The notes below the pieces were generated by a model. The model worked only from the letters and a program-made list of their open reading frames with translations. It made no database searches and was not told the DNA's origin. A stretch of DNA of 64,000 nucleotides from Symsagittifera roscoffensis (Eukaryota; Xenacoelomorpha; Acoela; Convolutidae), in NCBI RefSeq assembly GCF_963678635.1, contig NW_026971218.1, positions 166,244 to 230,243 on the forward strand, read 5' to 3'. Both the position numbers and the translations under genes were made by a program. Below, one piece after another: positions 10,173-24,129 of this stretch. The first letter of the stretch is position 1. The number at the start of each line of letters is the position of its first letter.

Positions 10173-13100
10173 AGCAATTTTGACAGTTTTGGACCTCATT
10201 TTGAGCTTGTTTACAGTTTGGATCATAACTTTTGAACCACTGGTGGCACAGCTCCCATCTTTCGCAAGCAGCTGACCATTATCAAAATTTAACTTCGTTA
10301 AAAAAACAAAGCTGTGCGAGTACTCCTCCATGCCGAAACAAGCGTTCTACAGTCCGAAGACCCCCATTTTTCAGCTCAAAACAGGGGGTCTTCATCTTCG
10401 CTATGTAGCTATTGCAGCTCACGCAAGGCTCAAACGAGCTCATCTAAGATGGTTCTTAGACCTATTTTTCACGATAAAGCTGATGAACTTATCCATGAAG
10501 CTCTGCAAGCTAGCTTTGTTAATTTAAAAGCCAACTGAAGCAATTTCTTCCAGTTTTGGACCTCATTTTGAGCTTGTTTACGGATCGGGTTATAAATTTC
10601 GAATCACTGGTTGCAAAGTTCTCATCACTTGCAAGCAGCTGACCATCATTCAAATCTAACTTCGCTAAAAAATCGAGGCTGTGCGAGCACTCTTTTATGC
10701 CGAAACATGCGTTCTACAGCCCTGAGACCCTCATTTTTCAGCTCAAAGTAGGGGTCTTCAGTTTCGCTAAGTAGCTCTTGCAGCTCACCCAAGATTCGAA
10801 CAAGCTCATCTAAGGTGGTTCTCAGACTTATTTTTTACGAGAAAGCTGATGAATTTATCGTGGAAGCTCTACAAGCAGGCTTTGTTATTTTAAAAGCCAA
10901 CTGAAACAGTTATGTCAGTTTTGGACCTCATTTTGAGCTTGTTTACGGTCCGGGTAATACCTTTCGAACCACTGGTCGCACAGCACTCATCACTTGCAAG
11001 CAGCTGACCATCATTCGAATCTAACTTCGCTAAAAAAACGAAGTTGTGCAAGCACTCCTTTATGCCGAAACAAGCGTTCTACAGCCCTGAGACCCCCAAA
11101 TTTCATCTCAAAGTTGGGGTCTTCAGTTTCGCTATGTAGCTCTTACAGCTCACCCAAGATTCGAACAAGCTCATCTAAGGTGATTCTTAGATTTATTTTT
11201 CGCGAGAAAGCTGATGAATTTATCGTGGAAGCTCTACAAGCAAGCTTTGATAATTTAAAAGCCCACTGCAGCAATTTTGACAGTTTTGGACCTCATTTTG
11301 AGCTTGTTTACGGTTCGGGTAATACCTTTCGAACCACTGGTCGCACAGCACTCATCACTTGCAAGCAGCTGACCATCATTCGAATCTAACTTCGCTAAAA
11401 AAAACGAAGTTGTGCAAGCACTCCTTTATGCCGAAACAAGCGTTCTACAGCCCTGAGATCCCCAAATTTCAGCTCAAAGTTGGGGTCTTCAGTTTCGCTA
11501 TGTAGCTCCTGCAGCTCACCCAAGGCTCAAACAAGCTCATCTCAGATGGTTCTTAGAAATAATTTTTAACGATAAAGCTGATGAGCTTATCCATGAAGCT
11601 CTGCAAGCTAGCTTTGATAATTTAAAAGCCCACTGAAGCAATTTTGACAGTTTTGGACCTCATTTTGAGCTTGTTTAAGGTTCGGGTAATACCTTTCGAA
11701 CCACTGGTCGCACAGCACTCATCACTTGCAAGCAGGTGACCATCATTCGAATCTAACTTCGCTACAAAAACAAAGCTGTGCGAGTACTCCTCCATGCCGA
11801 AACGAGCGTTCTACAGTCCGAAGACCCCCATTTTTCAGCTCAAAATAGGGGGTCTTCATCTTCGCTAAGTAGCTATTGCAGCTCACGCAAGGCTCAAACG
11901 AGCTCATCTAAGATGGTTCTTAGACCTATTTTTTACGATAAAGCTGATGAACTTATCCATGAAGCTCTGCAAGCTAGCTTTGTTAATTTAAAAGCCAACT
12001 GAAGCAATTTCTTCCAGTTTTGGACCTCATTTTGAGCTTGTTTACGGATCGGGTTATAAATTTCGAATCAATGGTTGCAAAGTTCTCATCACTTGCAAGC
12101 AGCTGAACATCATTCAAATCTAATATCGCTAAAAAATCGAGGCTGTGCGAGCACTCTTTTATGCCGAAACAAGCGTTCTACAGCCCTGAGACCCTCATTT
12201 TTCAGCTCAAAGTAGGGGTCTTCAGATTCGCTAAGTAGCTCTTGCAGCTCACCCAAGATTCTAACAAGCTCATCTAAGGTGGTTCTCAGACTTATTTTTT
12301 ACGAGAAGGCTGATGAATTTATCGTGGAAGCTCTACAAGCAAGCTTTGTTAATTTAAAAGCCAACTGAAACAGTTATGTCAGTTTTGGACCTCATTTTGA
12401 GCTTGTTTACGGTTCGGGTAATACCTTTCGAACCACTGGTTGCACAGCACTCATCACTTGCAAGCAGCTGACCATCATTCGAATCTAACTTCACTAAAAA
12501 AACGAAGTTGTGCAAGCACTCCTTTATGCCGAAACAAGCGTTCTACAGCCCTGAGACCCCCAAATTTCAGCTCAAAGTTGGGGTCATCAGTTTCGCTATG
12601 TAGCACTTACAGCTCATCCAAGATTCGAACCAGCTCATCTAAGGTGGTTCTTAAATTTATTTTTCACGAGAAAGCTGATGAATTTATCGTGGAAGCTCTA
12701 CAAGCAAGCTTTGATAATTTAAAAGCCCACTGAAGCAATTTTGACAGTTTTGGACCTCATTTTGAGCTTGTTTACGGTTTGGGTCATAATTTTTGAACCA
12801 CTGGTCGCACAGCTCCCATCTTTCGCAAGCAGCTGACCATTATTAATATATAACTTCGTTAAAAAAAGAAAGCTGTGCGAGTACTTCTCCATGCCGAAAC
12901 AAGCGTTCTACAGTCCGAAGACCCCCATTTTTCAGCTCAAAACAGGGGGTCTTCATCTTCGCTAAGTATCTATTGCAGCTCACGCAAGGCTCAAACGAGC
13001 TCATCTAAGATGGTTCTTAGACCTGTTTTTCACGATAAAGCTGATGAACTTATCCATGAAGCTCTGCAAGCTAGCTTTGTTAATTTAAAAGCCAACTGAA

Positions 13101-16100
13101 GCAATTTTTTCCAGTTTTGGACCTCATTTTGAGCTTGTTTACGGATCGGGTTATAAATTTCGAATCACTGGTTGCAAAGTTCTCATCACTTGCAAGCAGC
13201 TGACCATCATTCAAATCTAACTTCGCTAAGAAATCGAGGCTGTGCGAGCACTCTTTTATGCCGAAACAAGCGTTCTACAGCCCTGAGACCCTCATTTTTC
13301 AGCTCAAAGTAGTGGTCTTCAGTTTCGCTAAGTAGCTCTTGCAGCTCACCCAAGATTCGAACAAGCTCATCTAAGGTGGTTCTTAGACTTGTTTTTTACG
13401 AGAAAGCTGATGAATTTATCGTGGAAGCTCTACAAGCAAGCTTTGTTAATTTAAAAGCCAACTGAAGCAGTTATGCCAGTTTTGGACCTCATTTTGAGCT
13501 TGTTTACTGTTCGGGTGATACCTTTCGAACCACTGGTTGCACAGCTCTCATCACTTGCAAGCAGCTGACCATCATCCAAATCTAACTTCGCTAAAAAACG
13601 AAGCTGTGCGAGCTCTCCTTTATGCCGAAACAAGCGTTCTACAGTCCTGAGACCCCCATTTTTCAGCTCAAAACAGGGGTTTCAGCGTCGCTAAGTAGCT
13701 CCTGCAGCTCACCCAAGGCTCAAACAAGCTCATCTAAGATGTTTCCTAGACCTTTTTTTCACGAGAAAGCTGATGAACATATCCATGAAGCTCTACAAGC
13801 AAGCATTAATAATTTGAAAGCCAACTGAAGCAATTTTGCCAGTTTTGGACCTCATTTTGAGCTTGTTTACGCTTCGGGTAATACCTTTCGAACCACTGGT
13901 TGCACAGCCCTCATCACTTGCAAGCAGCTGACCATCATCCAAATCTAACTTCGCTAAAAAACGAAGCTGTGCGAGCTCTCCTTTATGCCGAAACAAGCGT
14001 TCTACAGCCCTGAGACCCCCAAATTTCAGCTCAAAGTTGGGGTCTTCGGTTTCGCTATGTAGCTCTTACAGCTCACCCAAGATTCGAACAAGCTCATCTA
14101 AGGTGGTTCTTAGACTTATTTTACTCGAGAAAGCTGATGAATTTATCGTGGAAGCTCTACAAGCAAGCTTTGATAACTTAAAAGCCCACTGAAGCAATTT
14201 TGACAGTTTTGGACCTCATTTTGAGCTTGTTTACAGTTTGGATCATAACTTTTGAACCACTGGTCGCACAGCTCCCATCTTTCGCAAGCAGCTGACCATT
14301 ATCAAAATATAACTTCGCTAAAAAACGAAGCTGTGCGAGCTCTCCTTTATGCCAAAACAAGCGTTCTACAGTCCTGAGACCCCCATTTTTCAGCTCAAAA
14401 CAGGGGTCATCAGCGTCGCTAAGTAACTCCTGCAGCTCAGCCAAGGCTCAAACAAGCTCATCTAAGTTGTTTCCTAGATCTATTTTTCACGAGAAAGCTG
14501 ATGAACATATCCATGAAGCTCTACAAGCAAGCGTTATTAATTTGAAAGCCAACTGAAGCAATTTTGCCAGTTTGGACCTCAATTTGAGCTTGTTTACGCT
14601 TCGGGTAATACCTTTCGAACCTTTGGTCGGACAGCTCTCATCACATGCAAGCAGCTGACCATCATTCGAATCTAACTTCGCTAAAGAAACGAAGTTTTGC
14701 AATAACTCCTTTATGCCGAAACAAGCGTTCTACAGCCCTGAGACCCCCAAATTTCAGCTCAAAACAGGGGTCTTCAGCGTCGCTAAATAACTCCTGCAGC
14801 TCAGCCATGGCCCAAACAAGCTCATCTAAGATAGTTCTTAGACCTATTTTTCACGATAAAGCTGATGAGCTTATCCATGAAGCTCTGCAAGCTAGCTTTG
14901 TTAATTTAAAAGCCAACTGAAGCAATTTTTTCCACTTTTGGACCTCATTTTGAGCTTGTTTACGGATCGGGTTATAAATTTCGAATCACTCGTTGCAAAG
15001 TTCTTATCACTTGCAAGCAGCTGACCATCATTCGAATCTAACTTCGCTAAAGAAACGAAGTTTTGCAATAACTCCTTTATGCCGAAACAAGCGTTCTACA
15101 GCCCTGAGACCCCCAAATTTCAGCTCAAAACAGGGGTCTTCAGCGTCGCTAAATAACTCCTGCAGCTCAGCCATGGCCCAAACAAGCTCATCTAAGATGT
15201 TTCCTAGACCTATTTTTTGCGAGAAAGCTTATGAACATATCCATGAATTCTATAAGCAAGCGTTATTAATTTGAAAGCCAACTGAAGCAATTTTGCCAGC
15301 TTTGGACCTCATTTTGAGCTTGTTTACGCTTCAGGTAATACCTTTCGAACCACTGGTTGCACAGCTCTCATCGCTTGCAAGCAGCTGACCATCATTCGAA
15401 TCTAACTTTGCTAAAAAAACGAAGTTTTGCAATAACTCCTTTATGCCGAAACAAGCGTTCTACAGCCCTGAGACCCCCAAATTTCAGCTCAAAGTTGGGG
15501 TCCTCAGTTTCGCTAAGTAGCTCTTACAGCTCACTCAAGATTCGAACAAGCTCATCTAAGGTGGTTCTTAGACTTATTTTTTACGAGAAAGCTGATGAAT
15601 TTATCCTGGAAGCTCTACAAGCAAGCTTTGTTAAATTAAAAGCCAATTGAAGCAGTTATGCCAGTTTTGGACCTCATTTTGAGCGTGTTTACGGTTCGGG
15701 TAATACTTTTCGAACACTGGTCGGACAGCTCCCATCTTTCGCAAGCAGCTGACCATCATCTTTATGTAACCAAATAAAAAAACGAAGCTGTGCGAGCTCT
15801 CCTTTATGCCGAAACAAGCGTTCTACAGTCCTGAGACCCCCATTTTTCAGCCCAAAACAGGGGTCATCAGCGTCGCTAAGTAACTCCTGTAGCTCAGCCA
15901 AGGCTCAAACAAGCTCATCTAAGATGTTTCCTAGACCTATTTTTCACGAGAAAGCTGATGAACATATCCATGAAGCTCTACAAGCAAGCGTTATTAATTT
16001 GAAAGCCAACTGAAGCAATTTTGCCAGTTTGGACCCCATTTTGAGCTTGTTTACGCTTCGGGTAATACCTTTCGAACCTTTGGTCGCACAGCTCTCATCA

Positions 16101-19100
16101 CAAGCAAGCAGCTGACCATCATTCGAATCTAACTTCGCTAAAGAAACGAAGTTTTGCAAGCACTCCTTTATGCCGAAACAAGCGTTCTACAGCCCTGAGA
16201 CCCCCAAATTTCAGCTCAAAACAGGGGTCTTCAGCGTCGCTAAGTAACTCCTGCAGCTCAGCCATGGCCCAAACAAGCTCATCTAAGATGTTTCCTAGAC
16301 CTATTTTTCACGAGAAAGCTGATGAACATATCCATGAAGCTCTACAAGCAAGCGTTTTTAATTTGAAAGCCAACTGAAGCAATTTTGCCAGTTTTGGACC
16401 TCATTTTGAGCTTGTTTACGCTTCGGGTAATACCTTTCGAACCACTCGTTGCACAGCTCTCATCACTTGCAAGGCAGCTGACCATCATTCGAATCTAACT
16501 TCGCTAAAGAAACGAAGTTTTGCAAGCACTCCTTTATGCCGAAACAAGCGTTCTACAGCCCTGAGACCCCCAAATTTCAGCTCAAAACAGGGGTCTTCAG
16601 CGTCGCTAAGTAACTCCTGCAGCTCAGCCTTGGCCCAAACAAGCTCATCTAAGATGTTTCCTAAACCTATTTTTCACGAGAAAGCTGATGAACATATCCA
16701 TGAAGCTCTACAAGCAAGCGTTTTTAATTTGAAAGCCGACTGAAGCAATTTTGCCAGTTTTGGACCTCATTTTGAGCTTGTTTACGCATCGGGTAATACC
16801 TTTCGAACCACTGGTTGCACAGCTCTCATCACTTGCAAGGCAGCTGACCATCATTCGAATCTAACTTCGCTAAAAAAATGAAGTTTTGCAAGTACTCCTT
16901 TATGCCGAAACAAGCGTTCTACAGCCCTGAGACCCCCAAATTTCAGCTCAAAGTTGGGGTCTTCAGTTTCGCTAAGTAGCTCTTACAGCTCACTCATGAT
17001 TCGAACAAGCTCATCTAAGGTGGTTCTTAGATTTATTTTTCACGAGAAAGCTGATGAATTTATCCTGGAAGCTCTACAAGCAAGCTTTGTTAAATTAAAA
17101 GCCAACTGAAGCAGTTATGCCAGTTTTGGACCTCCTTTTGAGCTTATTTACGGTTCGGGTCATAGCTTTTGAACCACTGGTTGCACAGCTCTCATTACTT
17201 GCAAGCAGCTGACCATCATCCGAATCTAACTTCGCTAAGGAAAACAAAGCTGTGCAAACACCTTTTCAAGCAAAAACAAGCGTTCTACAGCCCTGAGACC
17301 CCCATTTTTCAGCTAAAATTAGCGGTCTTCAGATTCGCTAAGTATCTATTGCAGCTCACCCAAGATTCAAACAAGCTCATCTAAGGTGGTTCTTAGACCC
17401 ATTTTTCACGAGAAAGCTGATGAAAGTATCCGGGAAGCTCTACAAGCAAGCTTTGTTAATTTAAAAGCCAACTGAAGCAGTTTTGCCAGTTTTGGACCTC
17501 AGTTTGAGCTTGTTTACGGTTCGGGTAATACCTTTCGAACCACTGGTCGCACAGCTCGCATCACTTGCAAGCAGCTGACCATCATTCGAATCTAACTTCG
17601 CTTAAAAACGAAGTTGTGCAAGCACTCCTTTATGCCGAAACAAGCGTTCAACAGCCCTGAGACCCCCAAATTTCAGCTCAAAGTTGGGGTCTTCAGTTTC
17701 GCTATGTAGCTCTTACAGCTCACCCAAGATTCGAACAAGCTCATCTAAGGTGGTTCTTAGACTTATTTTTCACGAGAAAGCTGATGAATCTATCCTGGAA
17801 GCTCTACAAGCAAGCTATGTTAATTTAAAAGCCCACTGAAACAACTTTGTCATTTTTGGACCTCATTTTGAGCTTGTTTACGGTTCGGATCACAACTTTC
17901 GAACCACTAGTCTCACAGCTCCCATCTTTCGCAAGCAACTGACCATCATCCATATCTAACCGTATAGAGAAAATAAATTTGTGCGAGCACTACTTCATGT
18001 CGAAACAAGCGTTCTACAGCCCTGAGACCCCCATTTTAGCTCAAAATAGGGGAAATCATCTTCGCTAAGTAGCTCCTAGAGCTCATTCAAGGCTCAAACG
18101 AGCTCATGTAAGATAGTTCATAGACCTATTTTTCACGAAAAAACTGATGAGCCTATCCACGAAGCTCTACAAGCAAGCTTTGTTAATTTAAAAGCCAACT
18201 GAAGCAGTTATGCCAGTTTTGGACCTCTTTTTGAGCTTATTTACGGTTCGGGTCACAGCTTTTGAACCACTGGTTGCACAGCTCTCATCACTTGCAAGCA
18301 GCTGACCATCATCCGACTCTAACTTCTCTAAGGAAAACAAAGCTGTGCAAGCACCTTTTCAAGCCGAAACAAGCGTTCTACAGCCCTGAGACCCCCATTT
18401 TTCAGCTAAAAGTAGGGGTCTTCAGTTTCACTAAATAGCTAGTGCAGCTCACCTAAGATTTGAACAAGCTCATCTACGGTGGTTCCTAGAATTGTTTTTC
18501 ACGAGAAAGCTCATGAAATTATCCCGGAAGCTCTACAAGCATGTTTTGTTAATTTAAAAGCCCAGTGAAACAACTTTGCCGTTTTTGGACCCCATTTTGA
18601 GCTTGTTTACAGTTCGAGTTATAACTTTTGAACCACTGGTCGCACAGTTCCCATCTTTCGCAAGCAGCTGACCATCACCCAAATCTAACCTTATAAAAAA
18701 CGAAGCTGTGTGAGCACTCCTCCATGCCGAAACAAGCGTTCTACAGCCCTGAGACCCCCGATTTTCAGCTGAAAGTAGGGGTCTTCAGTTTCACTAAGTA
18801 GCTCTTGCAGCTCACCCAAGATTCGAACAAGCTCATCTAAGGTGGTTCTTAGATTTGTTTTTCACGAGAAAGCTGATGAACCTATCCCAGAAGCTCTACA
18901 AGCAAGCTTTGTTAATTGAAAAGCCCACTGAAACAACTTTGCCGTTTTTGGACCTCATTTTGAGCTTGTTTACGGTTCGGGTCATAATTTTTGAACCACA
19001 GGTCGCACACATCCCATCTTTTGCAAGCATCTGACCATCATCCATATCTAATCAAATAAAAAAACAAAGCTGTGCGAGCACTCTTTCATGCCGAAACAAG

Positions 19101-21078
19101 CGTTCTACAGCCCTGAGACCAGCATTTTTAGCTCAAAATAGGGGTCTTCATCATCGCTAAGTAGCTCCTGCAGCTCACCCAAGGCTCAAACAAGCTCTTC
19201 TAAGATGATTCTCAGACCTCTTTTTTACGAGAAAAATGATGAGCCTATCCACGAAGCTCTACAAGTAAGTTTTGTTAATTTAAAAGCCAACTGAAGCAGT
19301 TATGCCAGTTTTGGACCACCTTTTGAGCTTTTTTACGGTTCGGGTCACAGCTTTTGAACCACTGGTTGCACAGCTCTCATCACTTGCAAGCAGCTGACCA
19401 TCATCCGAATCTAACTTCGCTAAGGAAAACAAAGCTGTGCAAGCACTCTTTCAAGCCGAAACAAGCGTTCTACAGCCCTGAGACCCCCATTTTTCAGCTA
19501 AAAGTAGGTGTCTTCAGTTTCACTAAGTAGCTATTGCAGCTCACCCAAGATTCGAACAAGCTCATCTAAGGGGATTTTTAGACTTATTTTTTACGAGAAA
19601 GCTGATGCACCTATCCCAGAAGCTCTACAAGCAAGCTTTGTTAACTTAAAACCCCACTGAAACAACTTTGGCCTTTTTGGACCTCATTTTGAGCTTGTTT
19701 ACGGTTCGTGTCATAACTTTTGAACCACTGGTTGAACAGCTCCCATCTTTTGCAGGCATCTGACCATCATCCATATCTAACCTTATAAAAAAAAAGCTGT
19801 GCGAGCACTCTTTCATGCCGAAACAAGAGTTCTACAGCCCTGAGACCCCCATTCTTAGCTCAAAATAGGGGTCTTCATCTTCGCTAAGTAGCTCATGCAG
19901 CCCACCCACGGCTCAAACAACCTCATCTAAGATGATTCTCAGACCTATTTTTCACGAGAAAATGATGAGCCTATCCACGAAGCTCTACAAGCAAGCTTTG
20001 TTAATTTAAAAGACAACTGAAGCAGTTATGCATGTTTTGGACCTCCTTTTGAGCTTATTTACGGTTCGGGTCACAGCTTTTGAACCACTGGTTGTACAGC
20101 TGTCATCACTTGCAAGCAGCTGACCATCATCCGAATCTAACCTTATAAAAAAACGAAGCTGTGCAAGCACTCCTTCGAGCCGAAACAAGCGTTTTTCAGC
20201 CCTGAGACCCCCATTTTTCAGCTAAAAGTAGGGGTCTTCAGATTCGCTAAGTATTTATTGCAGCTCACCCAAGATTCGAACAAGCTCCCTTAAGGTAGTT
20301 CTTAGACTTATTTTTCACGAGACAGCTGACGAACCTATCCCAGAAGCTCTACAAGCAAACTTTGTTAACTTAAAGCCCACTGAAACAACTTTGGCCTTTT
20401 TGGACCTCATTTTGAGCTTGCTTACGGTTCGGGTCATAACTTTTGAACCACTGGTTGAACAGCTCCAATCTTTTGCAGGCATCTGACCATCATCCATATC
20501 TAACTTTATAAAAAAACGAAGCTGTGCAAGCACTCCAACAAGCCAAAACAAGCGTTTTTCAGCCCTGAGACCCCCATTTTTCAGCTAAAAGTAGGGGTCT
20601 TCAGTTTCGCTAAGTAGCTATTGCAGCTCACCCAAGATTCGAACAAGCTCATCTAAGGTGGTTCTTAGACTTATTTTTCACGAGACAGCTAATGAACCTA
20701 TCCCGGAAGCTCTACAAGCAAGCTTTGTTAACTTAAAAGCCCACTGAAACAACTTTGGCCTTTTTGGACCTCATTTTGAGCTTTTTTACGGTTCGGGTCA
20801 TAACTTTTGAACCACTGGTCGCAGAGCTCTCATCTTTCATATCTAACTTTAAAAACGAAGCGAAGCTGAGCGAGCACTCCTTTATGCCGAAACAAGCGTT
20901 CTACAGCCCTGAGAACCCCATTTTTAGCTCAAAATAGGAGTCTTCAGCTTCGCTAAGTAGCTTCTGCAGCTCACCCAAGGATCGAATAAGCTCATCTAAG
21001 GTGGTTCATAGACCTATTTTTTAAGAAGAAGCTGATGAGTCTATACCGAAGCTCTACGAGCAAGCTTTGTTATCTTAA

Positions 21079-21311
21079 CAAAATACGGTGCACTAAAGGC
21101 GGAAAAGTTCGCGGTGATTAATTTTGTTGAAAAGCATAGAGCTTACTTAGGGAGTGCACCCTTTAAACTGTGCGTAAATAAACGAGCTTTTGCTTGACTG
21201 AAAACTTATTCGACGGATCAGAGTTATATGGATCGCCGAAGGATAGAGAGCCTCGATGACTAACACAAGATTCTTCAGCAACGGACTCGCAACAAACACC
21301 AAAGTGCCAAG
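21079..21311 (+). pseudogene. RNase H fragment in satellite, copy 1
   Basis: Translation gives ALKAEKFAVINFVEKHRAYL then FKLCVNKRAFA-stop-LKTYS, and later SLDD-stop-HKILQQRTRNKHQ. This is the Ty3/gypsy RNase H pattern in which a Tyr-Leu stretch precedes a (T/V)D/N-x-(R/K)-A-L-x-W-L motif and a basic H-x-N-A-x-G-L tail. The tryptophan codon is TGA (21195-21197), and a second stop lies in the tail. The fragment replaces about 265 bp of a normal monomer, giving a composite unit of about 332 bp. It is too short to be functional. Confidence 0.8.
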
Positions 21312-22142
21312 GGTCGAACAAGCTCTTCTAAGATGGTTCTGAGACCTTCTTTAACGAGAAAGCTGATGAGCTTATCCCCGAAGCTCTAAGGACAAGTTTT
21401 CTTATTTTAAAAGCCAACTGAAGCAACTTTTCCGGTTTTGGACCAAATTTTGAGCTCGTTTACAGTTCGAGTCATAACTTTTGAACCAATCGTCGCACTG
21501 CTTCCATTTTTTGTAAGAAGCTGACCATTATCCATGTCTAACTTTGCTGAAATCAAAGCGAAGCTGTGCGAGCAATATTTTAGGCCGAAACAAGCGTTCT
21601 ACAGCCCTGAGACACCCCTTTTTCAGCTCGAAGTAGGGGTCTTCAGTTTCGCTAAGTAGCTCTTGCAGCTCACACAAGAGTCAAATAAACTCATCTAAGG
21701 TTGTCCTTAGACCACTTTTTCACCAGAAAGCTGATGAGCTTATCGCCGTAGCTCTACAAGCAATCTTTGTCAAGTTAAAAGCCAACTGAAGCAACTTTGC
21801 CAGTTTTGGGCCCCATTTTGAGCTTGTTTACAGTTCGGGTTACAACTTTTGAACCACTGGTCGCACAGCTACCATCTTTTGCAATCAGCTGAACGGCGTC
21901 TATATCTAAGCTGATAAAAAATAGCGAAGCTGAGCGATCACTCCTTCATGTCGAAACAAGCGTTCTACAGCCCTGAGACTCCCATTTTTAGCTCAAAATA
22001 GGAGTCTTCAGCTTCTCTAAGTAGCTCTTCCAGCTCACCCAAAGACCAAACAAGCTAATCTAAGGTGGTTCTTAGACCTAGTTTTCACGAAGAAGCTGAT
22101 GAGCCTGTCTCGAAACTCTACGAGCAAGCTTTGTTATCTTAA

Positions 22143-22378
22143 AGAAATACGGTGCACTAAAGGCGGAAAAGTTTGCGGTGATTAATTATGTTGAACAGTA
22201 TAGAGCTTAATTAGGGAGTGCAACCCTTAAACTGTGCTTAAATAACCGAGCTCTTGCTTGACTGAAAATTTATTTGACGGATCAGAGTTATAAGGATCGC
22301 CGAAGGATAGTAAGCCTCGATGACTATCACGAGATTCTTCAGCAATGGACTCGCAACAAACATCAAAATGCCAAAGGT
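22143..22378 (+). pseudogene. RNase H fragment in satellite, copy 2
   Basis: Same fragment with the same flanking monomer junctions, about 1065 bp after copy 1. The TGA replacing Trp lies at 22259-22261. A further substitution turns the conserved Tyr-Leu region into a stop (TTAATTAGGG instead of TTACTTAGGG). The tail SLDDYHEILQQWTRNKHQNA is open here, so the tail stop of copy 1 is private to that copy. Confidence 0.78.
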
Positions 22379-23889
22379 CTAACAAGCTCTTCTTAGGTGG
22401 TTCTACGAGAGAGCTGATGAGTCTATTCCCGAAGCTCTACGAGCAAGCTTTGTTAATTTAAAAGCCAACTGAAGCAACTTTGCTTGTTTTGGACCTCATT
22501 TTTAGCTCGTTTACTGTTCGGGTCATAACTTTTCAACCACTCGTCGCACTGCTCCCTTTTTTTTGCAAGCAGCTGATCATCATTCATATCTAGCCATATA
22601 AAAAAAACGAAGCTTTGCGAGCACTCCTCCATGCCGGAACAAGCGTTCTACTGTCCTGAGACCTCCATTTTTCAGCTAAAGTTAGCGGTCTTCAGTTTCG
22701 CTAAGTAGCTATTGCAGCTCACCCAAGATTCGAACAAGTTCATCTAAGGTGGTTCTTAGACCCATTTTTTACGAGAAAGCTGATGAATGTATCCCGGAAG
22801 CTCTACAAGCAAATTTGTTAATTTAAAAGCCAACTGAAGCAACTTTGCCAGTTTCGGACCTAATTTTGAGCTTGTTTACGGTTCGGGTCTTATTTTTTGA
22901 ACCACTGATAGCGCAGCTCTCATCATTTGCAAGCAGCTGACCATCAACCATATGTAACTTCGTTAAAAACAGCGAAAAAGTGCGAGCACTCCTTCATGCC
23001 GAAACAAGCGTTCTACAGCCCTGAGCCACCCATTTTTAGCTCAAACTAGGAGTCTTCAGCTTCGCTAAGTAGCTCCTGCAGCTCACCCAAGGATTGAACA
23101 AGCTCATATAAGGTGGTTCTTAGACTTTTCTTTCACGAAGAAGCTGATGAGCCTATCCAAGAAGCTCTAAAAGCAAGCTATGGTAATTTAAAAGCCAACT
23201 GAAGCAACTTTGCAAGTTTTGGACCTCATTTTGAGCTTGTTTACGGTTCGGATCATAACTTTTGAATCACTGTCGCATAGCTCTCATCATTTGCATGCAG
23301 CTGACTATCATCCATATCCAACTTCTCTAAAACAGACGAAGCTGTGCGAGCACTCCTTCACGCCGAAACAAGCGTTCTACTGCCCTGAGACCCCCATTTT
23401 TCTGCAGCTCACCCAAGGCTCGAACAAGCTCATCTAAGATGGCTCTTAGACCCATTTTTTACGACGAGGCTGATCAGTCTATCCACGAAGCTCTACAAGC
23501 AAGCTTTGTTATTTTAAAAGCCAACTGAATCTATTTTGCCAGTTTTGGACCTCATTTTGAGCTTGTTTACGGTTCGGGTCATAACTTTTGAACCACTGGT
23601 CGCACTGCTCCCTTTTTTTGCAAGCAGCGAACTATCATCCATATCTAACCTAATAAAATAAACGCGAAGCTATGCGAGCCATCCTTCTTGCCGAAACAAG
23701 TGTTCTACCGCCCTGAGACCCCCATTTTTCAGCTCGAAATAGGGGTCTTCAGCTTCGCTAATTAGCTCGTGCAGCTTACCCAGGTGTCGAACGAGCTCAT
23801 CAAAGGTGTTTTTTATTAGACCTATTTTTTTACGAGAACGCTGATGAGCTTATCGCCGAAGCTCTACGAGGAGGCTTTGTTATCTTAAA

Positions 23890-24129
23890 AAAAATACGGT
23901 GCACTAAATAAAGGCGGAAAAGTTCGCGGTGATTAATTTTGTTGAAGAGCATAGAACTTACTTAAGGAGTGCATCCTTTAAATTGTGCGTAAATAATCGA
24001 GCTCTTGCTTGACTGAAAACTTGTTCGACGGATCAGAGTTATATGGATCGCCGGAGGATAGTAAGCCTCGATGACTATCACAAGATTCTTCAGCAACGGA
24101 CTCGCATTAAACAGCAAAATGCCAAAGGT
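23890..24129 (+). pseudogene. RNase H fragment in satellite, copy 3
   Basis: Same fragment, with a 4-bp insertion (CTAAATAAAGGCGG instead of CTAAAGGCGG) that breaks the frame near its start. The ancestral TGA is at 24010-24012. After it, 24043-24237 is open and reads from the RNase H tail (SLDDYHKILQQRTRIKQQNA) directly into the monomer-encoded peptide (ESIPEALRASFVVLNAN-stop). It shows that the two parts share a frame at this junction. Confidence 0.8.

Noticed and set aside
7316-20937. Dozens of 60-97-codon frames in the satellite as individual genes
   Set aside because: They are the same monomer frame repeated, overlap frames on the other strand and lack promoters; treated as part of the array.
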